Shown here in pieces: positions 52,991 to 64,000 of a DNA stretch of 64,000 bases. The DNA lies in the NCBI RefSeq assembly GCF_003265705.1, contig NW_020312902.1, forward strand, positions 9,382,500 to 9,446,499, written 5' to 3'. The position numbers and the translations under genes were made by a program. Numbering within the stretch: the stretch's first letter is position 1; each line of letters begins with the position of its first letter. This DNA comes from Callorhinus ursinus (Eukaryota; Chordata; Mammalia; Carnivora; Otariidae). Below the pieces are notes generated by a model. It was not told where the DNA came from. It worked only from the letters and a program-made list of their open reading frames with translations, and searched no databases.

Positions 52991-55345
52991 TTGATGTTCT
53001 GAAAAAGTGGATATCGTTCAGTAAAGATGGTCATTTTGGCTGTGGGAACCAAATTCTTATATTCCTTATATTTGCACTTTGGACGTCTATCCACTAGACC
53101 CCCTCTAGACTCTTTGAGCAGTGAGTGTCTTCAATAAAACCACAGAGCCCAAAGTCAAGTGGGTGATTCAAAAGGGAGGAAAAAGCATTTTTGACAAGTC
53201 CTTGGAACTCCAGGTCTCTGGAGGAGTTCAGTGGATATGTGAATTTTAATACATGGAGTCTGAGCTCCAAAAACTCTGATCCACCAACCTGATTGCTCTT
53301 GGCAATCTCCAAGGACAATGCTCCAGGACAATGCTCCAAGGCTTGGAGACTTTGGTTCTCTTGATTATAGAGGAGTTTAGTTGTTGACTAAACCTTATGA
53401 GCCTTGGAGAAAAGTTAATGCTGCTACAGTGTGCACTGATGTTTCCATTCAAAGGATTAAAATGTTTCTTTCCCACAGTGACTGACAGCTGTGAGGGAGC
53501 ATCTGCAGAATTTCTTTGGGAAACACATAGGGTCCTGGAATTCCAATGATGTCTGTCCAGGGTCTGCCTTATGGTTCTTTCTGAGTTTGATCTCTTCATG
53601 TACCTGTTAGTTATAGCAGTGAGGAACATCTTTGAAAAGTGCAGTTGGGAGTTTCAAAGAACATATTTTCAGCAGGTAGGCCATGAGGTTTGGGGTAGAT
53701 AGCACGGAGCTTTAGAAAAGGATGACAGGCTCTACTGGCTTCTGATTACTTGCTGAGCTACATGTTGAATGCTCAAGGAAAAGGAATGGTGAAAGGTAAG
53801 AAGAGAGCACCAGCGAAGTTCTGGAAAGGGGACAGAATGACAGGATGTAATTTCAGAGTTCTTCTAACTCTGTGACTTTTTCTTTTCTTATGGGCTATTT
53901 ACAGAGCTAAGAACTGGAAGGAGATCTGTCACTAAAGTCGCTTAAATGAAAGCATCCATTACAAGAAGCACAACTCAGATTGGCTGTTTCCACTTTTCTT
54001 AATCTCTCTAAATCTTCCCAAACGTTTTCTTTTTTTCTCATTATAATTCAAGATGCCAGCTGCTTAATTTTTGGTGTTGCCTCTGCTTGGTTAAACTCAT
54101 CAGTTTCAGTCAGAGTCTCTTTAGCTGACAAAATGTAAGACTATTTACCCATTCCAGCCTAATTTATGCCTTGCTGGGTCTCATCAAAGAGGGAAGAATA
54201 AACACCAGCAATGTTGATGTGCCATACAATTAGCAGTGAGCTGGGCTATCAGTAGTATCTTCAGATCTCTCCTTAGATACATATTAAATACCTATCCAGA
54301 ATCTTGTCTGCCTCCTGATGGATCAGAGAGAAGAGACATCAATTACTAAATTTCCTGAAAGTGCAGTCAATGGGATATTAAATAAGACAATATGTTATTT
54401 TGGGTTGTTTTTTATTGCTTTGGGAGCTATCTAACTATTTAACTATCAAAGCTTTTAATATGCTTATGTGTAATAAGAATTTATTCATTCATTCAGTGTA
54501 TTTATACATACATACATACATGCATGCACACATACAACAGAAACCATTTTTCCCCAGACTATCTCTGAGGGCCAGTCTTCTGGAGTGCCCATCTGGGAAA
54601 GGCTGATTTAAACAGCTCATTTTCATATAGCAGTTTACAGATTAACAAATCAGGTGAGAATATGATCCTGTCCTTTGGAGAGTGACATCATTGATGGTCC
54701 CCACCTAATTGTAATAGTTGTTCTTTGGTGTCATTAAGAGACTGACCCAAGATAAATATCTTGTAGAAGATACCGTTATTTGCCCTCTCATGGGCATTCT
54801 TTGTTCTTTTTTGCTAATAAACCATGCTTCTGGGGAATAATAGAGGAACAATAGAACTCTTATGACCAGATATTCACTTTCTCAACTTCCCTTGCACCTG
54901 GGGGTGGCTTATTAACACAGTTTTGGACAATGAAAGAAAAGGGACATCAGTTGGGGTGAAGGAGTAGGATTTTGGAGTTTCCTCATGGGGAAAGAAATAA
55001 AGGGATAGTTCTTTACTTAATCTTAATTTGGTGTTAATGCCAAAGGTGTTTGCTTTGGTATTTGCTCATAGATTTGTTGTTGTGATGATTGCAGTTTGTA
55101 TTTCTATTTAGGAATAAATCTTTAGCCTTGAAGGTGTTGGGGGCTATGATAGCCATCTTTTGTTGGGGAACAGACAAGCCTACCCATGAAAATCAATACT
55201 TTAAAGATGGAAGAACAGAAAGACACAAAGAACTTGGTTTTCTAAAAACATTGTTTAGCCATTGCCCTGATGCTGGACCTGCCAAATTCCAAATTTCTTG
55301 GTAGGTAAACAATGGATGTTGTCATGATTTCAGTCACTGATAGGC
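52991..55345. other. Unique non-coding sequence with small tandem repeats
   Basis: About 2.3 kb. A perfect 13-bp tandem duplication GGACAATGCTCCA (53313-53338) and a (CATA)n tract (54504-54536) are seen. The 127-codon minus frame 53629-53246 has no recognisable domain. No gene recognised. Confidence 0.45.
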
Positions 55346-55349
55346 AGGT

Positions 55350-55845
55350 GTATTAGTTTCATATTGCTGCTGTAACAAATTACTGTACATTTAGTTGCTT
55401 AAAACAACACAAACTCATTGTCTTATATCTCTAGTGGTCAGAAGTCTGAAAAATATCTCAAAGGTCTAAAAATCAAAGTGTACACAAAGCTGTGTTACTG
55501 CTGGAGGCTCCAAGGAAGAATCTGTTTCCTTGTTTTTTCCAACTTATAGAAGTTACCTTCACATTCATGGGTCCTTAAAGCCAGAAACATAGCATCTTTT
55601 CTGCTCTCTAACATTGCTTCCATCCCTACATTTCTCTCTCTGACTTTGACACTCCTTCTTCTCTTTTATGAGGAGCTTTGTGATTAAATTGGGTCTCTAT
55701 GGAAATTCCAGGAAAATTTCCTCTTCTCAAGATCTTTACTTAGTCATATCTAAAAATTTCCTTTTGTCACAAGGTAATATATTCACATGTTTTTTGAATT
55801 ATGTTGTGAAAATCCTTGGAGGGCCATAAATCTACCCACCACAGC
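55350..55845 (-). mobile_element. MaLR (MLT1-type) LTR remnant
   Basis: Antisense MaLR LTR: GTATTAGTTTCATATTGCTG, CTGTAACAAATTACTGTACA, TTGCTTAAAACAACACAAAC, ACTGCTGGAGGCTCCAAGG, and at the far end TTGGAGGGCCATAAATC. Related to the plus-strand LTR at 4162-4512 but more diverged. Confidence 0.75.
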
Positions 55846-57590
55846 ATTTGCACACTCTAACTGATACCTATTTTAAGTTCTTTTCTTTCTGATATGTGAC
55901 ACTTCACCTTGCTGTCTTTCTCCAAACCTGTACTTCAGATTGTGCATACCTCAAGAGAAGAAAGGTTACCTCTAATGTTTTGGACAGCATCTGAACATAT
56001 TTTTTTACTGATAATAGAAAAACTTTGCTTATCTGCTCTTAACTTTTTGTCTAATTACCTATTTACCATATATACCTATCTACCAACTTTTCAAAATATT
56101 AAGATTGTTTATTAATGAAATTGTAAATTACTTTTTCACACATTTTAAGGTTTTGATTAATATTACTTTGACCTTGAGTCTGGAAGCATTTGCTCAGATT
56201 TACAGCTATTTTTGTTATGCTACTCATTAGGAAAACTTAATTGAGATGCATGGGCAGACTTGATTATATCAGATTCTTTATGAAATAGATCATAACATTG
56301 TAGTAATCATGATGATGATGATGGTGAAGAGGAGGACAATGAGGAGGAGCTGGAAGAGGAAGAAACTATTTTTGACCTTGTGGCAGATTTTCTATTAACT
56401 CTATGTAGAATCATTTACTCATATATATTTCTTCTCTTGTGTAATTTCTTTCCCTCATCCCTCCTGTTTTCTCTTTCTGTAATACTTATTAAATATATGT
56501 GCTAATCCCTATTCAAAGTGCTGTAAGAGAAAGCATATTACAAAGAAATACATATCCTCACAACAGAAGCTTAATGTTAAGCTCAACAGAAGAAAGAGTG
56601 CCCCCAAATTTTGTGTATTTTAATAATATACAGAAAAATTATTTGGAATTAAAGAATATATTATAGAATTATAGAATATTGGTAAATAAAGAAAAAAAAG
56701 TCACCCATACTTCATTGTATGAACCTGAGTACTAGTCAATGTATAAATGAGTTCCTACCAGTATACTTCCAAAGGCAATAGTTTTACTGGTTGTAACCAT
56801 AATACAATGTAATTTTGTGTCTCTGGTGGATATTTGTCATTGTTTCTAAACATATGGAATCTAACCTTGGTCTTATCTTTGGAGAATTCCATACCAGATT
56901 GGGTCCTCCTCCCACTATAGCAATTGAAAATGCTATATTCTTGCTTTCACAACATCCTCTGAACCCAAGGTGCTGTCCGACAATCAGACAATCTCACCTC
57001 TGAATGAATCAGTCTTGTGACTTGAGGTTTCAGGGACTCCACCAGATCCTATTGAGTGGGATGGTGGCAGTGTAGGTGTCAGACAGCTACAGCTAATTTC
57101 CAGAAGCAGCAGAGATGATTCTAGGCTTGTGTTAAAACTCTAGTGTTGGCACTGCCTGCACTGCAGGTGAGATATTTGTGCCCAGAGAAGACAATGTACC
57201 ATCTTCCTTGGACTACGTCTGTCACATTCCTAGCTGAATAGCTTCCAGTCTTATTTTCCCCAGTCCCCAGGGACTAATGTTGCTTAAATAAATTTTTTAC
57301 ATGCAGATATTAGCCAGAATTTGTACTATTGATTGCAGCTAACACCAGGCTGATACAGTATGCTGCTCTTTTAAATTAACATCATATTAAAATCAAACTC
57401 AATGATGCTATATTTTTCTGACCATAATTTAGAATTAATGCATGATATTCAATTGTGTCAACAGTACAGATGCAGCTATTATTCTATTGTTAGAAAAGTA
57501 ACTCATTTTAAAAACAATCATGTAGTTGTTATTTTTGTCTTTATAACTTCTTAAAATTTATGATAATTACAAGAAATATATTTACTATGA
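55846..57590. other. Mostly unique; GAT/GAG-rich tract at 56308-56365
   Basis: A purine-rich (GAT)n/(GAG)n stretch encodes a spurious acidic run in one frame. The segment 57040-57360, with an AATAAA at 57288-57293, may be part of an old LTR, but I cannot identify it. Confidence 0.4.
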
Positions 57591-58226
57591 TGTAGGCAGG
57601 CCAGCTCCGAGGCCCCAGAGGGGTTTGGCAGGACCAACCAAGAGGGTCCTTGACTTCCACAGGATAGAAAATCAAATGTGAAGCAGGGGGAAGTGAAAGC
57701 AGAGTTTATTGGATATTTTAAGTGACATTATAGCACACCAGGTATTTGGGAAACTCAGAAAGGGAAGGAGAATCTTGTCATCCCTTGGGCTTAGGGGTTT
57801 ATATTGGAAAGGGGTCCAGGCTACATGTTCCTTGTATTCCTTCAGGAGTCCATGCTAGAGTCTGATCAAAGGTGAGTGACAGGTGACTAATGTTATTAGG
57901 TGTTATTTCATAAATCATCAAAGGTAGGAGATATTGATGCCAGCACCAGATGACGTTTGTTTGAAGCTAATGTCTTAGAATGTGTTTGGGATGTGGTTCT
58001 TCTCAGATGTTATCAAGTGTTTGGGGCCTACGATGAAACTCAGAGAATGATTAACTTTCTTGTTTCCCCATTGGAGTGGGGGCATAGCTTCTTTGGTTTA
58101 TTCAGATGCAAGGTAAAATATAGAACATGAGTAAATATGGCCTACCAGAAAAACAGCAGAAAGGAGCCTTTATAAAAATGAAGTGCCTTTGGTTTCCCTA
58201 TCTCAGCTGGGTCAAAAATTATCACA
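57591..58226 (-). mobile_element. Candidate ERV solo LTR (minus strand)
   Basis: Bounded by TG (57591) and CA (58225-58226), with flanking pentamers TATGA (57586-57590) and TATTA (58227-58231), a possible 5-bp TSD with one mismatch. On the minus strand an AATAAA (complement of TTTATT at about 57704-57709) is followed by about 110 bp of C/T-rich, U5-like sequence (CCTCTTGGTTGGTCCTGCC). No viral genes. Family not assigned. Confidence 0.5.
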
Positions 58227-58878
58227 TATTATATTCTTTATCACAGTGTTTTCCTGAAAGTTGATAAAAATTTCTTATGTTACCATGCAATATATAGGAG
58301 TGATGATTTTGTTGTATTCTTATGTGTTTGGGGTATCATCAATGAAAAATAACTTTATTAATTTTCTATGTGGACAATATAGAAGGAGGAAAAATAATTT
58401 CTCTCCACCCTTCTAGGTTCTCAGCTAATACCCCCTGTAATAAATTAATAGAGATTAATTGGAGAAAAACAGAAAATTAATAACCTGTATATCTCCTGTA
58501 CACATGGGAGATACCCAGGAAAACTGAATAACTCCCCTGTATGGCTGAAGACAGAAGATATTGGATGAGAAAGAGCCAGGTTTTCAGGCAAAGCACAGTA
58601 AACAAGGGTATGGTTGTTATGCAGGTTTGAGTCCATACCTTCTCCTTTGATACGAGGTTCTATAGACTTAGTCCTCTTCTTGGTACACAGAGAGAGATAC
58701 CCTTACAAATGGAGATTTCCCTTATAAATGTAAATTGCTCATGCAAAAGGGTAATTTCCACTTGGTTTTCCGAGTTTTTCTCCTATCCAAAAAAATGATC
58801 AACCTAAAATAATTCTTATGCCAAAAAGGCATATTTTGGGGTGACATTTGTCAATTTAGCTACCCCTCAAAAACAATG
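58227..58878. other. Unique non-coding sequence
   Basis: Nothing recognised. Confidence 0.4.
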
Positions 58879-58907
58879 CACGCACACACACACACACACA
58901 CACACAT
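58879..58907 (+). repeat. (CA)n microsatellite
   Basis: About 13 CA units with one CG interruption at the start. Confidence 0.95.
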
Positions 58908-60045
58908 TTCTGGAGTTACTCAACAGGTTGAACAACTACATAGTGATTTGATAAATGGATATTAAGATGGTTAGTTGGAGTACAAATCCTTTGTGTGTTT
59001 CAGTTCTAGGATTTCTATGAATCTAGTTGAAGAGAAAGAAAACAATGAAACATGTTGTGTATGCATGTGTGAAATTCAGAGTAGAAGAATAAACAATGGA
59101 TTTTTATTTTCCTTTTAAATGTTTCTTCTAATTTATTCAGTTGTTTTAATCCTTTTTTGATTCCTCCCCAAAGGATTCAATTTTTACATTTCTCTAATGG
59201 TCACTTTTTGATTGCCAGTTTTTAAGATCTGCCAACCTTTAACCGGGCATTTGCTTTCCTTCATCTCCAGAGTCTCAAAGTCTAGCACATTGGTTCTAAG
59301 AACTGAATCCTAATCAGTGAGTGGAAGCCTGTTTCTTTTGGAGACTGGTAGCACAAAGAGAGATAAGTGTGTATGTGGGAAACTTGTTGTGTAAGAGATA
59401 ACCAGAACTATGGGGCAGATAAAGGCATTGGAGTCTATTGGAAATTAAGGTCAACTTAGCAGTTCTACTTGACTAACAGCTTATGATGACCTGATTAAAA
59501 AACAAAAAGCAAAACAAAACACATGCTCCATGGGAACCCTAAGGTATACAATTATTTCTGGGGAATATTTGGGTCATCACAAAAAGAAAAATGTTTTGTT
59601 TGATTTTATCCCTAGCTTCACATATAAATTAGGTGGCATTAGAGAAGAAAGGCACTTAATATGTTTTTTTATTTATTTCCGAGAAACTGTCACTCTGAAC
59701 CAGATGCTGAATTAATAATGGGATTCAATCTAAAATCCTTCATAGTGAAAGTTAAGTTATATAATGCTGCTAATCATTTTCCCATGTTATCACTTATGGT
59801 TTTGAGATAATCGAGAACGAATCCTTAGTCCTTTCTTAGGAAAAGAGATTTTGATCTTTCTATTAAAAAAATGTTAGTGCATAAGGGAAACAGAATCTTT
59901 GTGGCGCGTATGTACAGATAGTAGTACGGCCAGCAAGGATTTCCCCTTCCAAACAGGCTTTGGTCAAACCACTCTAAAGAGAAACCAAGTAGCTTAATAT
60001 GATGAGGGGAACAGCAGATGAAGAGTATGAATATACTTGAATTCC
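58908..60045. other. Unique non-coding sequence
   Basis: Nothing recognised. Confidence 0.4.
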
Positions 60046-60049
60046 TATT

Positions 60050-60165
60050 TTGGATTTACTGAGACTTGCTGAGTGATTATACTTACTTCTTTATATGTCT
60101 GGGCCTCAGTTTTCTCAGTTATAGGCAAGAATGTTTTCTCAACTATAAGAGAGATGGATAGACAG
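60050..60165 (+). mobile_element. MIR fragment
   Basis: TTGCTGAGTGATTATACTTAC, TCTGGGCCTCAGTTTTCTCA and GTTATAGGCAAGAATG resemble sense MIR. Confidence 0.5.
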
Positions 60166-60417
60166 TCTCTAGGACCAATGCCTCCCCTAAAATTTGCAAG
60201 GCAGACATTTTTCCTGTTTTAAATTTTCTAGGCATAAGAATCTCATACTTTTTCTATTAAGTCTTTCCTCAAATTTGTTGGCTCTGGGTATGTCTCTGTT
60301 ATACCCAAGCAGCTCACATTGCTCATAATAAAAGTTAGTATCTATATGTTGAATTGGTTGGGCACAAAGATCCTGAGTCTTATGATCTGACGTGAAATTC
60401 TGTTTCCTCAATTTGTT

Positions 60418-60607
60418 TTTTTTAAAAGATTTTATTTATTTATTTGTCAGAGAAAGAGAGAGCACAAGCAGGGGGAGTTCAGGCAGATAGAGAAGCAGGC
60501 TCCCCACTGAGGAGGGAGCCGAATGCAGAACTCAATCCCAGAACCCTGGGATCATGACCTGAGCCAAAGGCAGATGCTTAACCCACTGAGCCACCCAGGC
60601 ATCCCTC
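60418..60607 (-). mobile_element. CAN-SINE, full length
   Basis: AAAAGATTTTATTTATTTAT, AGCAGGCTCCCCACTGAGGA, CTCAATCCCAGAACCCTGGG and head GAGCCACCCAGGCATCCC. Short TSD CAATTTGTT at 60409-60417 and 60608-60616. Confidence 0.93.
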
Positions 60608-60629
60608 CAATTTGTTAATTAAATGATTT

Positions 60630-60790
60630 GAGGTAAGTTATTTAACCTCTTGAGGCTTGTTTTCTCTCCATGATAAAATAGGGATTATGATAATATCAAC
60701 CTCATCAAGTAGTTTAGAAAATCAAGTAAGACAAGCCACATATATAATGTACAGTGGAAATGCAGTGAATTGTAGCCATTACAGCTACCC
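60630..60790 (+). mobile_element. MIR SINE remnant
   Basis: Sense MIR: GGTAAGTTATTTAACCTCTTG, AGGCTTGTTTTCTCTCCATG, ATAAAATAGGGATTATGATAA and CAGTGGAAATGCAGTGAATTG. The MIR probably begins before the SINE at 60418 and is split by it. Confidence 0.75.
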
Positions 60791-60952
60791 ATCAAAAAAC
60801 CCCTAAGGAGCAGCATTTATGGAACTATTCGGAGGAATGAGATATTAAGGAATTTTTTTCTTTATATTTCTTTCTACTAGAATGAATATCGTCAAATCTA
60901 GCTAATATACAAGGGCTCATATTTATCTTACTTTGTTCCTCAAGAATATCTT

Positions 60953-61152
60953 GGGACACCTGGGTGGCTCAGTGGGCTAAGCATCTGACTTCGGCTCAGG
61001 TCATGATCTCAGGGTCCTGGGATTGGATTGAGCCCCAGGTCAGGCTCTACACTCAGCAGGGAGTCTCTTGTCTTTCTCTCTCTCCCTCTGCACCCCTTCC
61101 CCCTTGTGCTCTCTCTCTCTCAAGTAAATAAATAAAATCTTAAATAAAATAA
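60953..61152 (+). mobile_element. CAN-SINE, full length
   Basis: Head GGGACACCTGGGTGGCTCAG, body GGCTCAGGTCATGATCTCAG, a CT-rich stretch and tail AAGTAAATAAATAAAATCTT. Perfect 11-bp TSD AAGAATATCTT at 60942-60952 and 61153-61163. Confidence 0.95.
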
Positions 61153-61230
61153 AAGAATATCTTCTCGATGAGAAAGATATTGACCTAGAAAAGCTTCACT
61201 ATTGGCTTTGTGTTTCCTTTAAGTGCCAGA

Positions 61231-61254
61231 AAATAAATAAATAAATAAATAAAT
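61231..61254 (+). repeat. (AAAT)n microsatellite
   Basis: About six AAAT units. Confidence 0.9.
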
Positions 61255-61309
61255 AGCCCATTTATTTCCCTATTTGGGATCATTGGGTTCTCAAAAAGTA
61301 ATTTAGTCA

Positions 61310-61395
61310 ATTAATAATTCAGCAAATTTTTAATGAGTACCTACTGTGTTCCATTTACACAGCTAGATGCAGCAGTGAGAACTAAGTTATATTTG
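61310..61395 (-). mobile_element. L2 LINE 3' end
   Basis: AATTCAGCAAATTTTTAATG, AGTACCTACTGTGTTCCATT and AGATGCAGCAGTGAGAAC match antisense L2. Confidence 0.65.
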
Positions 61396-63015
61396 GGGTT
61401 TTACCTTTTGTCTTTGAGAGTTGATCTATTAACCTGAATGAATGAACCTTCATGGATTGCAGACTTCAAATCCTCAGAACCTTGGGGAGTTCTCTAGAGA
61501 TAGAAATTTCAGTTGAGGGAGAAGGGTTAGGGAAGAGTCAGATGGACACTCAGACTCCCTAATCTTCCATAAGACCCTTTCAGCAGGACGGCACCTACTG
61601 GTATGTGAGATGTTAATTGCAGTCTGGCACTCATCTCAGAAATAAATGGGAGCTGCATTCTGCAGAAAAGTACATTTTTAATCTCCAAAAAGTGGCCTCA
61701 CGGATTAGGCAAGACACTGCCTTCCAGGAATTAAGAATCTGAGGTTTTATTTCTCTCCCTCCCACTCAGAATCTCTCTCTCTTCTTTCTTTAGATACTTC
61801 TGCTACCCCTCAGGTGACCAATGTGTCTCATTATGAAGCTCTCCCTTCCCCTCTTTGCTGTGTCCAAATGTTCAAAAACATATATTACAATTTTTATGAA
61901 GTGCTTAGTTTATTATACCAATAAATCGTTTTTGTTTTTTTTAAACACCTGCAGTGGATGTGCAAAGTTTATATGGAAATTAAGTCAGCTACATCTTTTT
62001 TAAAATTAGACTTATGTGTGTGTATATACATATACATAATCATGTAACATGTATCAATATATATTACTATATATGTTACATATATTTAGTACCATGCACA
62101 TACACACACAGATATAATATCTCTTTACACATAGCAACTTTTTTTTAATAGGTCTTTACCATGAACAGAATTTAGTGTGCCATTGTGGGATTATTTGCTT
62201 AGATGTGTCTCTCCATAGATATGATTTGCCAAGACTCATTTTCTTGATGACTGTGGGAGGCAGGTTGGCAATGGTAGTCTCAGAGGGCACCATGCTTCTT
62301 TTTAATGGAAAGTAGATCATACTTGGGTATTTTCTTCATGTGATCCTGCAGCCTTGGAGAAGAAACAAAATGAATGGCAAAATAAAATAGTCAAAAACAT
62401 TTAATTTAAAAATATAAACACATCTTGAGTTTGCCACCGTTTTTATATGCACTAAATAATTTCTCAGATTTATGATTTAGGAGGAGGGGGCTTTTGCAAG
62501 AGGACGTTTCCCTCCCTTCCCCTTCATAGAAGGCCTTTTTAGGGGCTATTGTGAGCCTGGGTTGAGACTTTTCTCTAACCTTTGGAATGTAGACTAATCT
62601 CTCCAGGGACTAGAAAAGCTCAATCTTCAGTTTTGCAATGCAGTTTCGCAACCTTGTGTTCAAGGTCATGATCCTCATTCCCCCTTGAAATGTGAAAATA
62701 CACCTCTGGGAGTCTATTTTGAGGTATAATCATTTGTTTTTTTCCAGGAGATAAGAGAAGCTTTATTATTCTTACAGAGAAGGTCAATTAACCAAACAAA
62801 TAGCTACTTCAAATCCCAAGTGAATTTTGGGCCTGCTTTGCTGTTTAAATTGTGTGAAATTTTATTCTGATTTTGTAGTCTCTGGTGGACTACATATATG
62901 CATGTACTCTAAATACACCGGTTTTCTTTATTTCCATATTAATGTGGAGAGATTTCTCTTTGTTGGTAGGAATTTTACTACCTCACTATGTTACAGGTGT
63001 GATATCATCTTCGGA
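61396..63015. other. Mostly unique; AT/CA-rich tract at 62018-62115
   Basis: No gene recognised. TATATACATATACATA-type simple sequence and a short (CA)n lie at 62018-62115. Confidence 0.45.
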
Positions 63016-63019
63016 GAAT

Positions 63020-63190
63020 TCTCAGAAGAACCTATGAAATAAGAGCTATTACTGTACCCAATTTTTATAGGAGTAGAGACTAAGTTTCAGCTAAGTTAAG
63101 TAACTTTCTCTAGGTTATACCGGTAGTAAGTTGCATGTCTGAGACTCACATATATGTTTGACTTCAGAATCTGTGCTCTTCACCTCTAGA
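63020..63190 (-). mobile_element. MIR SINE remnant
   Basis: Antisense MIR: CCTATGAAATAAGAGCTATT, ACTGTACCCAATTTTTATAGG, GTTAAGTAACTTTCTCTAGG and GACTTCAGAATCTGTGCTC. Confidence 0.75.
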
Positions 63191-64000
63191 TGACACTGAA
63201 TCTGTATCAATGCAATGAAATTGTTATCGATGTCCTTCATACTTCAAAGATGACAAAAGGATCAGGGAGATTAACAACATGGGGAAAACCCTCACAGGGT
63301 CAAACTTAGGTCCAGCATGGGAAATTAAAGAAAAGTCAAAAGGAAAGTTTGAGTTTGAGGCTCAACCAACAAGGCTGGAAACAAAACAGTAATTCTAAAA
63401 CTATTCTAACTAAAATATTCTCAACTATTCTAAAACAGAGATGGGATTCTTAGAAGAAATGGATTTAAGACCTTCTCTATTTGTCTTTAAACCTCTACTA
63501 GGGCACTGGGAACTGCTTTTTCCAACTTGCAGATTGATGCCACTTGAGAGGCTCTTGGAACACTGCTGGGACTAAGGTACAGCCTTGCCTTCGTAAGAAT
63601 GTGTTTGTCATTTTCTGTGGGCGTGAGTCTGGCTTGAGATTAAAGACACCATCTTGGTCATGATGACCTGATATGGAATGTCTTTTTAAACCTTTCCTTA
63701 GATCTGAGTGTAGATCAGACTGTACGTGCAAGGGCACAGGGCATGACTACAAAGTAGTCTGTTCATCAGCAGTTAATGAAGGGTTTTGCAAGCACTTCTC
63801 TTTGTGATAGTTTATGGTGTGTTCCTATACTCAAGAGACTTATGTTTTAATTGAGAAGATAAATAGCAATAAAAATCATAGCATCTTTAGAAAAAAATAG
63901 ATCAGAGGTTACAGATTTAAGAATAAATAGCTGTCTCTGGCCAGTAGAAAGTTATGTTTAATTTGGCCCTCAAAATGCTTTAAAAATATTGAACTAGTTA
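63191..64000. other. Mostly unique; possible L2 at about 63800-63880
   Basis: TTCCTATACTCAAGAGACTTATG resembles antisense L2 weakly. Otherwise nothing recognised up to the window edge. Confidence 0.35.

Noticed and set aside
53246..53629. 127-codon open frame (minus)
   Set aside because: No recognisable domain, no start context and no neighbouring exon signals. It contains a 13-bp tandem duplication of non-multiple-of-three length. Treated as chance.
56308..56365. Acidic Asp/Glu-rich reading through a GAT/GAG tract
   Set aside because: Simple-sequence repeat; the frame has a stop a few codons upstream and no start.
1..64000. CRISPR arrays, operons, phage or plasmid features
   Set aside because: No regularly spaced direct repeats, no ribosome-binding sites and no dense coding. 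The sequence is clearly vertebrate.

Overview
This window is non-coding nuclear DNA from a placental mammal, most likely a carnivoran. The diagnostic signal is 17 copies of the tRNA-derived carnivoran SINE (CAN-SINE/SINEC type). These show the GGCGCCTGGGTGGCTCAGTC-like head, the TCATGATCCCAGGGTCCTGGG-like body, a CT-rich stretch and an AATAAATAAAATCTT-A(n) tail; 12 lie on the minus strand and 5 on the plus. There are also several truncated carnivoran L1 copies. Their 3' end (CAAACAATGAATCATGGAAC ... GGTGATTAACATAACAATAA) is, from memory, not the tail of the young dog L1, so I lean to an arctoid (bear, seal or mustelid-like) genome. That last step is inference.

I found no protein-coding exon, no rRNA or tRNA gene, no CRISPR array and no bacterial-type feature. 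The longest open frames (about 100-137 codons) either lie inside L1 ORF2 fragments or look like chance. The window is therefore intergenic or deep-intronic DNA whose readable content is layered transposable elements.

Layout. 1-4.5 kb: L1 tail, L2, MIR, a hAT-type DNA transposon, a SINE, a short L1 insertion with an apparent 3' transduction, and a MaLR LTR. 4.5-9.8 kb: mostly unique, with L2/MIR remnants. 9.8-12.7 kb: old L1 3' ends split by a double L1 tail and three SINEs. 12.7-17.7 kb: unique DNA with MIRs, a 90-bp L1 insertion and a GT/GA microsatellite; 13.0-13.7 kb is a repeat-free candidate conserved element. 17.7-21.0 kb: a 2.7-kb broken L1 ORF2 (reverse-transcriptase FADD motif visible) with older L1 sequence on both sides. 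22.2-25.3 kb: L1 tail, microsatellites, MIR, L1M and SINEs. 25.3-46 kb: sparse SINEs, L2, MIR and two hAT remnants; an unexplained poly(T)-flanked segment lies at 32.4-33.4 kb. 46.6-48.6 kb: a 2-kb L1 insertion with an inverted 5' part (twin priming) between 17-bp target-site duplications. 48.6-64 kb: SINEs, MIRs, two candidate ERV LTRs (50.6 and 57.6 kb), a MaLR LTR and microsatellites.

No gene network can be described. The value of the window is its insertion history: many insertions retain clear target-site duplications (TSDs), which order the events. All family names come from recognition by eye; no alignment or database search was run.
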